A DNA stretch of 64,000 bases. It comes from Niveispirillum sp. SYP-B3756. Lineage in GTDB: Bacteria > Pseudomonadota > Alphaproteobacteria > Azospirillales > Azospirillaceae. The notes under the pieces were generated by a model. That model ran no database searches and was not told the origin of the DNA. It was given only the letters and a program-made list of their open reading frames with translations. Location of the stretch: NCBI RefSeq assembly GCF_009495745.1, contig NZ_WIDQ01000003.1, positions 186,001-250,000 on the forward strand, read 5' to 3'. The position numbers and the translations under genes are program-made. This document shows positions 47,201 to 54,721 of this stretch, in pieces. The number at the start of each line of letters is the position of its first letter. Within the stretch, counting starts at the first letter, position 1.

Positions 47201-47276
47201 GATTCCGTAGCTCAGTTGGTAGAGCACGTGACTTTTAATCATGGGGTCGTGGGTTCGAATCCCACCGGAATCACCA
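47201..47276 (+). tRNA. tRNA-Lys (anticodon UUU)
   Basis: A 76-base cloverleaf. Acceptor stem GATTCCG/CGGAATC pairs at all seven positions, the D-arm contains GCTCAGTTGGTAGAGC, the anticodon stem is CGTGA/TCATG with loop CTTTTAA (anticodon TTT at 47234-47236), the T-arm is GTGGG-TTCGAAT-CCCAC, and ACCA ends the gene so CCA is encoded. The long PQQ locus begins just after it. No integrase or duplicated tRNA 3' end is visible. Confidence 0.97.
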
Positions 47277-47301
47277 TTCTCAAAGTAAAATCAATAGGTT
47301 A

Positions 47302-47335
47302 CGAAAAGGCCCGGACGTTGTTCCGGGCCTTTTCG
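47302..47335. terminator. Bidirectional terminator between tRNA-Lys and TonB-receptor gene
   Basis: A 14-base perfect stem beginning CGAAAAGGCCCGGA with a six-base loop; A-run and T-run flank the GC core on both strands, so it serves the tRNA (+) and the receptor gene (-) which ends at 47346. Confidence 0.88.
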
Positions 47336-47345
47336 TTTGTCACCA

Positions 47346-49445
47346 TCACAACCGGACGCGCACGCCGGCCAGCCATTGGCGCTCCGGGCCGATATTGGTC
47401 AGACCGTCGCTGCGGCGGCCGGTTTCAACCCGTTCGCCGGTGACATTCTCCGCCGTGGCGTAGAATTCCAACTGTTGATCCACCCGCCATGCGGCATAAA
47501 GATCACCAACAATGAAGCCGTCCAGGGTGCCGAGATTGCGGCTATCCTCGAACTGTTTGCCCGCAGCCCGGACCTGGGCGCGCAGGGTCAGTTCCGGGCG
47601 CGGGGTCCATGTCACGTCAACCGTGCCGGAATGCCGGGGTGCCTGGCCCAGTCGATTGCCCCGCAACGCCGCCATCGTGCCGGGATCGGTGATCTCGCTG
47701 TCGCTGAAGAGATAGGCAGCGCCAAAACGTAAGCTCGGTGCGGCCTGCCAGGCGATTTCCGCCTCCAGCCCCTGCACCTCAACGCGGGGCAGGCCCCGGC
47801 GCTGGGCCAGGCTGCCGCCCGCCGGCACGAAGATCCCCAGTTCGGCGTTGGTGCCGGGGCTGGTCTGGATAACCACATTATCCACGGCATTCTTCAGCCG
47901 CACATGAAACAGGGTGGCGTTGGCCGTGATCCCGGCACCAGGGCTTAGACGAAGCCCGGCCTCCACTCCGCGCATTCGTTCCGGCTGCAAACCGGGATTG
48001 GCCTCGGTTATATCATTGCCGACCCGGAACGGACGATAAAGCTCGTTCAGGGTGGGCAGGCGGAAGCCGGTATAGGCGGCCACCCGCAGGCCCAGCAGGT
48101 CGCTGGCCTGCCAGTCGATGCCGGCGCGGCCATTGGCGACGGTGCCGTCGCGCTTGGCATAGCGGTCATTGCGCAACAAGGTACCGCTGGCAATGTCGCT
48201 TTCAATCCGGCGGCCATCGCTGTTGCGCCAGGCATCCAGCCGGCCGCCGGCGGAAACGGTCAGCCCCTGAATGCCGGTCCAGGCATGTTCGAAAAACAGG
48301 CCGGCAACGGACTGGCTGCCGCCAGCATCCCGCATTCTGGTGTAGCGGCCGGCGCTATAGGTCATCAGTTCGCGGGTCTTGCCCTCTGTTTCCCGGATAT
48401 CGGCGCCGATGTCCGTCTGGTGTCCGTCCGCCGGGGAAAAGGCGACCTGCAGAATGCCGCCCTTGGCCGTGGCGGGGACGTCATACTGATGCAGCGAAGG
48501 GGTTTCCGCCGTGCGGGCCGCATTCACCCCGGAAAAAGTGCTGGCGAAGGACCAGTCCCGCCAATAGGCCACCGCTTCCCAATCGATCTTTTCCCCCGTG
48601 CCGACCAGCCGCAGGCTGGCCTCTGTCGCGTCGGTTGAATTGTTGGTATAGGGCGTGCCATTGCCCCGGCTTTCCTTGAAACCGGATAGTTTCGCTGTGG
48701 CCGTGACACTGCCCAGTTGGGTGGACAGGGTGCCATCCACGGCATAGGCATCGCTGTCGGCCTTGATATCGATGGGGCCGCGCCGTGACGGTTCCACCAG
48801 CTTGACGCCATCGGTGCGAAAGGCGCTGCCGGACAGGCCGAGATGCCAGCCGTCGGCCGAGCCCCCGACCGACGATTGCCCCATCCAGGTGCCGTTGCTG
48901 CCACCGGCCAGTTCCAGATCCAACCCGTCACGCTGCTTTGTTTCAATCCGGATGGTGCCGGCCAGGGCGGCGTTGCCCCAGGGGCCGGCACCCCCGCCAC
49001 GGGTCAGCACCACATTGTCCACAGCGGCGGTGGGCAGGCGTGACCAATAGACCCAGCCGCCGAACGGATCGTTCGCCGGCACGCCATCAACCAGCACCAG
49101 CGTACGGCCGGCGCCGTTGGGCCCGATGCCGCGCAGGCTGACGCCCTGTGCCGTCGGGTTGGCGGTGCGTGAACCGGACCGCCGGAACAGGCTGAATCCC
49201 GGCACCGCCCGCAAGGCCTCGTCCAGCCGGCGCTGCGGCGCGGTGGCCAGGGTGGCCGCATCCATCACGCTTGGCCCATAGGCCCGCTCATAGGCCGGCA
49301 CGCCCTCCCGCCGCCCGGTGACGACAATCTCCGCCACCTGGGTGGCATCGGCGGCCAGGGCCGGGGGTGCCAGGGCGGTCAGGGCAAAGCCTGCGATGGA
49401 CAGAAACCGGCGGCGGGGCAGGCGGGTGGGCGGGTGCTGTTTCAT
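47346..49445 (-). CDS. TonB-dependent outer-membrane receptor linked to PQQ locus
   Basis: A 699-residue ligand-gated outer-membrane transporter. The mature N-terminus starts with the TonB-box-like EIVVTGRREG. A plug domain follows (ALRAVPGFSLFRRSGSR, GVSLRGIGPNGAGRTLVLVD, RGGGAGPWGNAALAGTIRI), then a 22-strand barrel ending ERQWLAGVRVRL. Unusually, the signal peptide has a twin-arginine pattern, LPRRRFLSIAGFALTAL. It is the last gene of the operon binding protein-permease-ATPase-receptor; its start overlaps the ATPase stop (ATGA). In methylotroph lut clusters a TonB receptor imports lanthanide-chelator complexes, and that or another PQQ-related ligand is the best guess here. BtuB-like metal-chelate receptors are the closest general class. 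Confidence 0.92.
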   Translation of the reverse strand: MKQHPPTRLPRRRFLSIAGFALTALAPPALAADATQVAEIVVTGRREGVPAYERAYGPSVMDAATLATAPQRRLDEALRAVPGFSLFRRSGSRTANPTAQGVSLRGIGPNGAGRTLVLVDGVPANDPFGGWVYWSRLPTAAVDNVVLTRGGGAGPWGNAALAGTIRIETKQRDGLDLELAGGSNGTWMGQSSVGGSADGWHLGLSGSAFRTDGVKLVEPSRRGPIDIKADSDAYAVDGTLSTQLGSVTATAKLSGFKESRGNGTPYTNNSTDATEASLRLVGTGEKIDWEAVAYWRDWSFASTFSGVNAARTAETPSLHQYDVPATAKGGILQVAFSPADGHQTDIGADIRETEGKTRELMTYSAGRYTRMRDAGGSQSVAGLFFEHAWTGIQGLTVSAGGRLDAWRNSDGRRIESDIASGTLLRNDRYAKRDGTVANGRAGIDWQASDLLGLRVAAYTGFRLPTLNELYRPFRVGNDITEANPGLQPERMRGVEAGLRLSPGAGITANATLFHVRLKNAVDNVVIQTSPGTNAELGIFVPAGGSLAQRRGLPRVEVQGLEAEIAWQAAPSLRFGAAYLFSDSEITDPGTMAALRGNRLGQAPRHSGTVDVTWTPRPELTLRAQVRAAGKQFEDSRNLGTLDGFIVGDLYAAWRVDQQLEFYATAENVTGERVETGRRSDGLTNIGPERQWLAGVRVRL

Positions 49446-50221
49446 TTCCAGGGTATCTCCGGCTCTGGCCGTTTTTCAGTATTGGATTGATCTATAATGG
49501 ATGATTGCAGTGGCTCTGCGGTGTTGAGCTGCCGGACAGCCATGCTGATCTGCTGGGGGGATCGTTCACCCCGCTTGCCGGCCGGACGCAGTTCATTAAT
49601 CACACCGGCTGGGCGGTTTCCAAGCACCAGGATACGGTCGGCCAATTGTGCTGCCTCTGCCAGATCATGGGTCACCAGCAGAATGCCCAGGCCTGGTCGT
49701 TCCTGCATCTGTTGCAACAACAGGGCCCGCAGCCGTTCGGCCAGTGCGGCATCCAGCGAAACCAGCGGTTCATCCAGCAAGAGCAGATCGCTGCCCATGG
49801 CGAGGGTCCGGGCCAGTGCTGCGCGGCGCTGCATCCCCAGGCTGACCTGTGTCGGGAACTGGCCATGGCTTTGCACCGGCAGTTCAACCCGCCCCAGCCA
49901 ACGCCCAGCATGGCCCTTGTTCCGCTGGGGGGCGGGCAAGGCCATATCGACATTGGCCGCCAGACTGCGCCAGGGCAGCAGGCTGGGTTCCTGGAAATGC
50001 ACAGCCGGATGCACATGGGGGGCCAGATGCCGTTCGCCGGTGAAATCACCATCCAGCCCGGCCGCCAGCATCAGCACCGTGCTTTTGCCGCAGCCGCTGG
50101 GCCCGACCAGGGCCACCAGTTCGCCCGCAGCCACGCTCAGCACCAGCCCGGCCAGCACCGGCACGCCGGCAAAGCGCTTTTCCTTGATCAGCAGGTGCAG
50201 CAGGGGGGTGCCGTCAGCCAT
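49442..50221 (-). CDS. NitT/TauT-type ABC transporter ATPase
   Basis: A 259-residue ATP-binding subunit for import. Walker A is VGPSGCGKSTVL, Q-loop HFQEPSLLPW, the signature region is altered (QVSLGMQRRAALARTLA instead of LSGGQ), Walker B is LLLLDEPLVSLD and the H-loop LLVTHDLAEAA. A polar C-terminal tail of about 40 residues has no recognisable domain. The start overlaps the permease stop by eight bases, and the stop overlaps the receptor gene. SsuB/TauB relatives import sulfonates or nitrate; with a TonB receptor in the same operon the substrate is more likely a metal-related or cofactor ligand. Confidence 0.9.
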   Translation of the reverse strand: MADGTPLLHLLIKEKRFAGVPVLAGLVLSVAAGELVALVGPSGCGKSTVLMLAAGLDGDFTGERHLAPHVHPAVHFQEPSLLPWRSLAANVDMALPAPQRNKGHAGRWLGRVELPVQSHGQFPTQVSLGMQRRAALARTLAMGSDLLLLDEPLVSLDAALAERLRALLLQQMQERPGLGILLVTHDLAEAAQLADRILVLGNRPAGVINELRPAGKRGERSPQQISMAVRQLNTAEPLQSSIIDQSNTEKRPEPEIPWK

Positions 50222-50954
50222 GATCCCCCCGCCAGCGGCAGGCCCGCCGTTCCAGCGGCGCCATCACGGCCATTTCAATCATTTGTGCCACGATGACAAA
50301 GGCCAGCGCATAGGCCAGCAGGCTGGCCACGTCGAACAGTTGGAACGCCAGATGGATTTTGAAGCCGACACCATTACCCCGTCCCAGCAATTCCACCACC
50401 AGCACGATTTTCCATACCAATGACAGGCCATTGCGGGCGGCGGCAAACAGATAGGGCTGCAGGTGCGGCAGCAACAGATGGCGCAGCCGGTCCCACCGGC
50501 TGAAGCGATAGGCCTTGGCCATACGGGCCAGGGCGGGGTCCAGGGCCCGCGCGCCGGCGCGCACCTGCACCACCACATTGGGGATCTTGTTCACGGCCAC
50601 GGCCCCGATGGCCGCCGCCTCCGTCAAGCCGAACCAGAGATAGGCCAGCACGATCACCACCAACGCCGGCACATTCAACGCCAGGGTCAGCCAAGGCCCC
50701 ATGACATTATCCAGCAGGGATGACCGACCCATGGCAATGCCGATGGCGGTACCGATGGAGAGCGCCAGGATGAAGGCGGCGGCCACCCGTGCCAGGGTGA
50801 TGCCCAGATGCAGCCAGAGCTGACCGGCCGCCGCCTCCCGCAGCAACACCCCGCCCACCAGGACAGGACCGGGCAGGGTGGGGCCGGCCACCGCCCAGGC
50901 TGCCACCTGCCAGACGATCAGGATTAACAGGGTGGAGAGTGCCGTTCGCAACAC
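50214..50954 (-). CDS. NitT/TauT-type ABC transporter permease
   Basis: A 246-residue inner-membrane protein with about six helices. The first is LSTLLILIVWQVAAWAVAG; the EAA loop region is ALDPALARMAKAYRFSRWDR followed by LPHLQPYLFAAARNGLSL. GTG 50954 is chosen because it lies four bases after the binding-protein stop, with GGGG upstream. The same frame is open further upstream to 51380, but there it overlaps the binding protein gene and codes for tryptophan- and arginine-rich shadow sequence. Forms an importer with the ATPase and the upstream binding protein. Confidence 0.88.
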   Translation of the reverse strand: MLRTALSTLLILIVWQVAAWAVAGPTLPGPVLVGGVLLREAAAGQLWLHLGITLARVAAAFILALSIGTAIGIAMGRSSLLDNVMGPWLTLALNVPALVVIVLAYLWFGLTEAAAIGAVAVNKIPNVVVQVRAGARALDPALARMAKAYRFSRWDRLRHLLLPHLQPYLFAAARNGLSLVWKIVLVVELLGRGNGVGFKIHLAFQLFDVASLLAYALAFVIVAQMIEMAVMAPLERRACRWRGDHG

Positions 50955-50958
50955 GGGC

Positions 50959-51942
50959 TCAACCCCAGGAGATCGGCCAGAAGGTGCCATCCGGGATGGT
51001 GGCCGCATCGCCCACCAGTTCCCGCCCACCCAATTCCGCCAACAGGGCGAACAGGCGGGCGGCATCCGCCCGCTCCGCCTCTGTCCAGCGCTGGGGGATG
51101 CCCTGGCGGAAGCGGTCGCGCAACAAGCGGGCGGTGGCATCGTCATCGGCGGCCAGCAGGGGACGCAGTGTCGTCCAGGCGGCATCCTCCTCCGCCAGGA
51201 TCGCCTTTGCCTGCCGGGACAGACGGGCAAAGGCCGCCAAGGGCTCTCTGTTGCGATCCGCCCAGTCATCGCGGAAAACATAGCCCAGCGCCGGCACCGC
51301 CCGGTGCAGGCCCAGATCGCGGGCAAGCTCTGCCACGCCGGCCAATTGGCGCAGCCCGGCTGCTTCCAGCCTTGCGGCATAATGCCAATAGGTCAGCACC
51401 GCATCCAGCCGCCCGGCCTGGATCTCATGGGACAGCAAGGGCGGGGCAGCAAACAGGGACGTGACGCGGGCCGCCAGATCGACGCCATAACGCTGGGCCG
51501 CCTGCGCGCGCAACAGCAGCCAGCCCTTATCCACCGGCCCGCCGGCAATGCCAAGGCGACGCCCGGCCAGATCGGCCGTATTGCGGATGGGGCTGTCGGC
51601 CGGAACGATGATGGAACCGACAGAGCAGGAATAGGGGATGAAGGACATGCCGATGCCGGCCGCCCTTTGCCGGGCCACCCAGAGCCAGTCCGCGGCGATC
51701 ATGTCCACCGCACCGCCCAGCAGCGCCACCTGTGCCGCCTGGGTGCCGGCCAGTTCCTGAACGGACAAGCCAAGGCCCGCAGCCCGATCCAGTCCATGCG
51801 CCTGTGCGGTGGCCATTTCCCATTGCACCGTACCAAAGGGCAGCAGGCCCAGCCGCAACGGTGCCGCATCCCCCTGGGCGGGTAAGGCGGCAAGGGCGGC
51901 GGCCCCAGCCATGAAGGCCCGGCGGCTGACGGTGGGCACCAT
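50959..51942 (-). CDS. Periplasmic binding protein, NMT1/TauA-like, with Tat signal
   Basis: 327 residues. A twin-arginine leader (VSRRAFMAGAAALAALPAQ) is followed by a type II periplasmic binding fold of the NitT/TauT/ThiY group: LRLGLLPFGTVQWEM, GAVDMIAADWLWVARQRAAG, DLAGRRLGIAGGPVDKGW and GRLDAVLTYWHYAARL. The Tat signal suggests folding, possibly with a bound cofactor, before export. It is the first gene of the operon ending in the TonB receptor. Ligand unknown. Proteins of this group occur beside PQQ-dependent dehydrogenase genes, which with position argues for a lanthanide, PQQ or alcohol-related ligand. Confidence 0.88.
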   Translation of the reverse strand: MVPTVSRRAFMAGAAALAALPAQGDAAPLRLGLLPFGTVQWEMATAQAHGLDRAAGLGLSVQELAGTQAAQVALLGGAVDMIAADWLWVARQRAAGIGMSFIPYSCSVGSIIVPADSPIRNTADLAGRRLGIAGGPVDKGWLLLRAQAAQRYGVDLAARVTSLFAAPPLLSHEIQAGRLDAVLTYWHYAARLEAAGLRQLAGVAELARDLGLHRAVPALGYVFRDDWADRNREPLAAFARLSRQAKAILAEEDAAWTTLRPLLAADDDATARLLRDRFRQGIPQRWTEAERADAARLFALLAELGGRELVGDAATIPDGTFWPISWG

Positions 51943-52007
51943 CTCGCTTCCTCCCCGGAAGTGCTTATCATTGCCCCCATGCTACGGCCCCGATCAGCCC
52001 GGCCATA

Positions 52008-52026
52008 TTAGACCAAGGAAGGATGT
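52008..52026 (-). promoter_or_regulatory. Conserved promoter-like element, copy A
   Basis: On the minus strand, ACATCCTTCCTTGGTCTAA; a near-identical element occurs at 56489-56507 (16 of 19 positions shared). Contains the extended -10-like TGGTCTAAT, about 66-84 bases before the binding-protein start. No good -35 is seen, typical of activator-dependent promoters. Confidence 0.5.
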
Positions 52027-52118
52027 GTTGTTCAGGCCCCGCATAGCGGCAAGCAATATGGCGGCTTTCAGCGGGAAAACGGGCTGGTTATGGGCCGCCT
52101 TGATGAAATGACCTTCCC

Positions 52119-52145
52119 CCAAAGTTCAATAAACCAACGTCCAAT
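52119..52145 (+). promoter_or_regulatory. Two tandem CCAANGTYCAAT boxes upstream of porin
   Basis: CCAAAGTTCAAT (52119-52130) and CCAACGTCCAAT (52134-52145), starts 15 bases apart. Same motif at 56539-56550 and 57936-57947, each in front of another gene of the PQQ locus. Confidence 0.55.
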
Positions 52146-52213
52146 ATCAAGAGGCGCCAATGTCGCCTAACGTGTGGCGGTGAAATCTTCGCCATCTCAC
52201 AGTTTTTCTTGAA

Positions 52214-52237
52214 CCCGCCGTGAATATTCACAGCGGG
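52214..52237. promoter_or_regulatory. 24-bp inverted repeat in front of porin gene
   Basis: CCCGCCGTGAAT and ATTCACAGCGGG match as inverted arms at 11 of 12 positions, with the perfect core GTGAATATTCAC. It lies 53 bases before the porin ATG; operator or 5' mRNA hairpin. Confidence 0.5.
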
Positions 52238-52290
52238 TAAGGGGATAACTTGCCCGCAAGACGGGCCAATCATCAAAAGGGGAGGTAAAA

Positions 52291-53679
52291 ATGCATCTGC
52301 GCAAGGTTCTGCGGTGGGGGGCGTGCGGCCTGGCTTTGGGGTTCGGGCTGGCCAACCCAGCTATGGCCGACACGACGGAGGAGTTGCTGAAACAGTTGAA
52401 GGCCAAAGGTATTCTCAGCGAGCAGGAATATCAGGCCCTGTCCGCCCGCCGTGCGGAGGAGGAAAAGGCAAAGCCGGCCCCGGTTGCCGCATCCGCCACC
52501 CCGACCGACCCCAGCCGCCTGCTGCAGGCCAGTGACAGCGGCGTCGGTTTCAAGGTCGGTGCGGTGAATGTGCAGATTTCCGGGTCCGTCAACGGTTTCT
52601 ATGTAAAGGACAATGCCGACAGCCCCGGTCCGGGCAAGAATGTGGTGGGCGGGCTGGCCAGCGTGGGCGGCAATGATACCAGCGCCATCCGCAATGGTCT
52701 GTTGCCGGGCTTCCTGAAATTCGATGTCACCACCCGGCAGGGTGGTTGGGATGTGGGGGCACATTTCGGCATCTATCCCGGCATCAACAGTGTCAATTGG
52801 GGTGGGGGCGCAAACTCAGCCGGCCAGCCGACAGCGCTCACCACCTCCGGCATTGATTTTCGCCAGACCTATCTGACCTTCGCCCATGCTGGCTTTGGTG
52901 AGGTGAAGGTGGGGCGCGATATTGGCCTGTTCGGCTCCGATGCCATCCTGTCCGATATTACCCTGCTGGGGGTAGGCACGGCGGCCGGCAATGCCGCACC
53001 GTCCAACACCTCGCTGGGGCGCATCGGGCTTGGCTATATCTATACGGATTTCCAGCCCCAGATCACCTATACGACGCCCGATTTCGCCGGGTTCAAGCTG
53101 TCGGCTGGCATCTTCCAGCCGCTCGCCACCGCCGGGGAGAGCGAGTTGAACGATACGCCCGGCTTCCAGGCCAAGGCGACCTATGACATCAAAAGCGGCA
53201 AGGTCAGCGGCCGGCTCTGGGCCGGGGTGCTGAGCCAGGATCATGACCCGACGGTTGCCGGCGGGCCGGATTACAAGGGAACGGCCTTTGATGCCGGCGC
53301 CAAGCTGGGCATCGGCGATGCCGGGTTGCTGGGCTATTACTATACCGGCAAGGGTGTTGGCACGACGGGGCTTTTTGTGCTTTCCGCCGATGCCAAGGGC
53401 AACCGGCGCGACAGCGACGGTTTCTATGTCCAGGGTACCTACAAGATCGACAAGGTGACGCTGGCCGCCTCTTACGGCGAGAGCCATCTCGATCTGGCCA
53501 AGGGGGAGGTGAACCCGACCCTGTTGTCGGTCAACAAATCCTGGGTGGCCGCCACCCATTATGCCCTGACCGATTGGGTGACGCTGGTGGGCGAATATAT
53601 CAACACCAAGGCCGAGGCCCATGGCGGCAACAAGGCCAAATCCGACACCATCGCCATCGGCGCGATCCTGTTCTTCTGA
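52291..53679 (+). CDS. Outer-membrane porin of the PQQ locus
   Basis: A 462-residue exported protein. The signal peptide ends near ANPAMA. A short helical segment follows (TEELLKQLKAKGILSEQEY, SHOCT-like), then a beta-barrel rich in alternating strands (VGFKVGAVNVQISGSVNGFY, FLKFDVTTRQGGWDVGAHFG, GEVKVGRDIGLFG), and it ends with the classic C-terminal phenylalanine (AIGAILFF). RBS GGGGAGG before ATG is excellent. It resembles porins found next to PQQ alcohol-dehydrogenase genes and probably lets alcohol substrates into the periplasm. Two repeated boxes and a palindrome in its promoter region suggest co-regulation with the dehydrogenase cluster. Confidence 0.88.
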   Translation: MHLRKVLRWGACGLALGFGLANPAMADTTEELLKQLKAKGILSEQEYQALSARRAEEEKAKPAPVAASATPTDPSRLLQASDSGVGFKVGAVNVQISGSVNGFYVKDNADSPGPGKNVVGGLASVGGNDTSAIRNGLLPGFLKFDVTTRQGGWDVGAHFGIYPGINSVNWGGGANSAGQPTALTTSGIDFRQTYLTFAHAGFGEVKVGRDIGLFGSDAILSDITLLGVGTAAGNAAPSNTSLGRIGLGYIYTDFQPQITYTTPDFAGFKLSAGIFQPLATAGESELNDTPGFQAKATYDIKSGKVSGRLWAGVLSQDHDPTVAGGPDYKGTAFDAGAKLGIGDAGLLGYYYTGKGVGTTGLFVLSADAKGNRRDSDGFYVQGTYKIDKVTLAASYGESHLDLAKGEVNPTLLSVNKSWVAATHYALTDWVTLVGEYINTKAEAHGGNKAKSDTIAIGAILFF

Positions 53680-53731
53680 TCCTCCCGGGTGGGGGCGGCG
53701 GGTGATCCGCCGCTTCCCACGCGACACTGCG

Positions 53732-53764
53732 ACCGCCCGGCAGCACACCGGGCGGTCTTTTTTT
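53732..53764 (+). terminator. Rho-independent terminator of porin gene
   Basis: ACCGCCCGG/CCGGGCGGT nine-base stem, seven-base loop, then CTTTTTTT. Confidence 0.93.
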
Positions 53765-53791
53765 GTCAGCCTTCGCCAGCGCCGGCCTTGT

Positions 53792-53828
53792 ACCAAGTGG
53801 GGATGAGCAGCGCTCATCCCCACTTGGT
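53792..53828. repeat. Perfect 17-bp-arm palindrome between porin and ABC-2 permease
   Basis: Arms 53792-53808 and 53812-53828 are exact reverse complements with a three-base centre. Not followed by a T-run; REP-like or structural. Confidence 0.7.
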
Positions 53829-53900
53829 TGGCGCGTTGAGCGCCCGCGCCTCCATGGGTGCGCAAGCCAAGCTGCCGGATGGCAGCGCCGGCGATTGAGG

Positions 53901-53927
53901 GCAATGATCATGATCCATGATCATTGC
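53901..53927. repeat. Perfect 12-bp-arm palindrome over the ABC-2 permease stop codon
   Basis: GCAATGATCATG-ATC-CATGATCATTGC. It includes the stop codon of the minus-strand permease, so it may be a 3' hairpin for that transcript. Confidence 0.6.
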
Positions 53928-54721
53928 GACTTTGTATGGCGCGGCATCAGGCCGCGTGCCGGGTTATAGGCCCAGAAGGAGAGCAGCAGGAAAACCAGTG
54001 TCGCCCCGGCGACCCAGGCTGCCGCCGTCAGTTCCAACCGGCCATAAAGCGCGAAGCGGATCAGTTCCACCGCATGGGTGAAGGGGTTGCAGCGTGCAAG
54101 CTGATAGAGCCATTCGCTGCCCTCCCGCATCTTCCACAGCGGATAGAGGGCCGAGGACAGGAAGAAGGCCGGGAAGATGACGAAATTCATCACCCCGGCA
54201 AAATTCTCCAATTGCCGGATGGTGCTGGAGAGCAACATGCCGACAGAACCCAGCATCAGGCCCGCCAGCAACAGGGCGGGGATGACGGTCAGATATCCGG
54301 GGGCAGGGGCGGTCAGTCCCGCCAGGGCGGCAATGGCCAGAAAGGCGGCCACCTGCGCCAGCCCCACCACCGCGCCGGCCAGCAGCTTGGCCAACAACAG
54401 GAATTCCCGGGGCAGGGGGGAAGTCAGCAGCAGCCGCATACTGCCCATCTCCCGGTCATAGACCATGGAGAGACTGCTTTGCATCCCGTTGAACAGCAGC
54501 ACCATGGCCGCCAGCCCCGGCAGCACATAGGTTTCATAGGTGATATAGGTGTCATAGGGTGGCTGCACCGAAATGCCCAGGGCCGCCCGGAAACCGGCGG
54601 CGAAGATGAACAGCCAGACCAGCGGCCGCACCAGGGCGGACACGAACCGTTCCCGTTGATGCAGAAAGCGCAGCATTTCCCGCCAGATGATGGCGCGCAA
54701 GGCGCGCAGATAGGCCATCAT
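53921..54721 (-). CDS. ABC-2-type transporter permease of PQQ-alcohol-dehydrogenase system (PedC-like)
   Basis: A 266-residue ABC-2 permease with six helices: RPLVWLFIFAAGFRAAL near residue 32, LPGLAAMVLLFNGMQSSLSM with the adjacent MVYDREMGSMRLLLTSPLPR loop typical of ABC-2 proteins, and a final pair ending LVFLLLSFWAYNPARG. It pairs with the ATPase just upstream (ATGA overlap). Equivalent permease-ATPase pairs are always linked to PQQ-dependent alcohol catabolism genes (Ped, Exa, lut clusters). The exported substrate is not known; export of a metallophore or protection from alcohol-derived aldehydes have been considered. Confidence 0.9.
   Translation of the reverse strand: MMAYLRALRAIIWREMLRFLHQRERFVSALVRPLVWLFIFAAGFRAALGISVQPPYDTYITYETYVLPGLAAMVLLFNGMQSSLSMVYDREMGSMRLLLTSPLPREFLLLAKLLAGAVVGLAQVAAFLAIAALAGLTAPAPGYLTVIPALLLAGLMLGSVGMLLSSTIRQLENFAGVMNFVIFPAFFLSSALYPLWKMREGSEWLYQLARCNPFTHAVELIRFALYGRLELTAAAWVAGATLVFLLLSFWAYNPARGLMPRHTKSQ

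Larger units (their letters stand above)
51943..52290. promoter_or_regulatory. 348-bp intergenic region between binding-protein operon (-) and porin gene (+)
   Basis: No gene seen. It holds a -10-like element toward the minus operon (52008-52026), two CCAANGTYCAAT boxes (52119-52130 and 52134-52145, 15 bases apart) and a 24-bp inverted repeat near the porin start (52214-52237); each is listed separately. Confidence 0.6.

Noticed and set aside
50955-51380. N-terminal extension of the ABC permease upstream of 50954
   Set aside because: Overlaps the binding-protein gene in another frame and codes for Trp/Arg/Pro-rich sequence; permease family starts at the first membrane helix.
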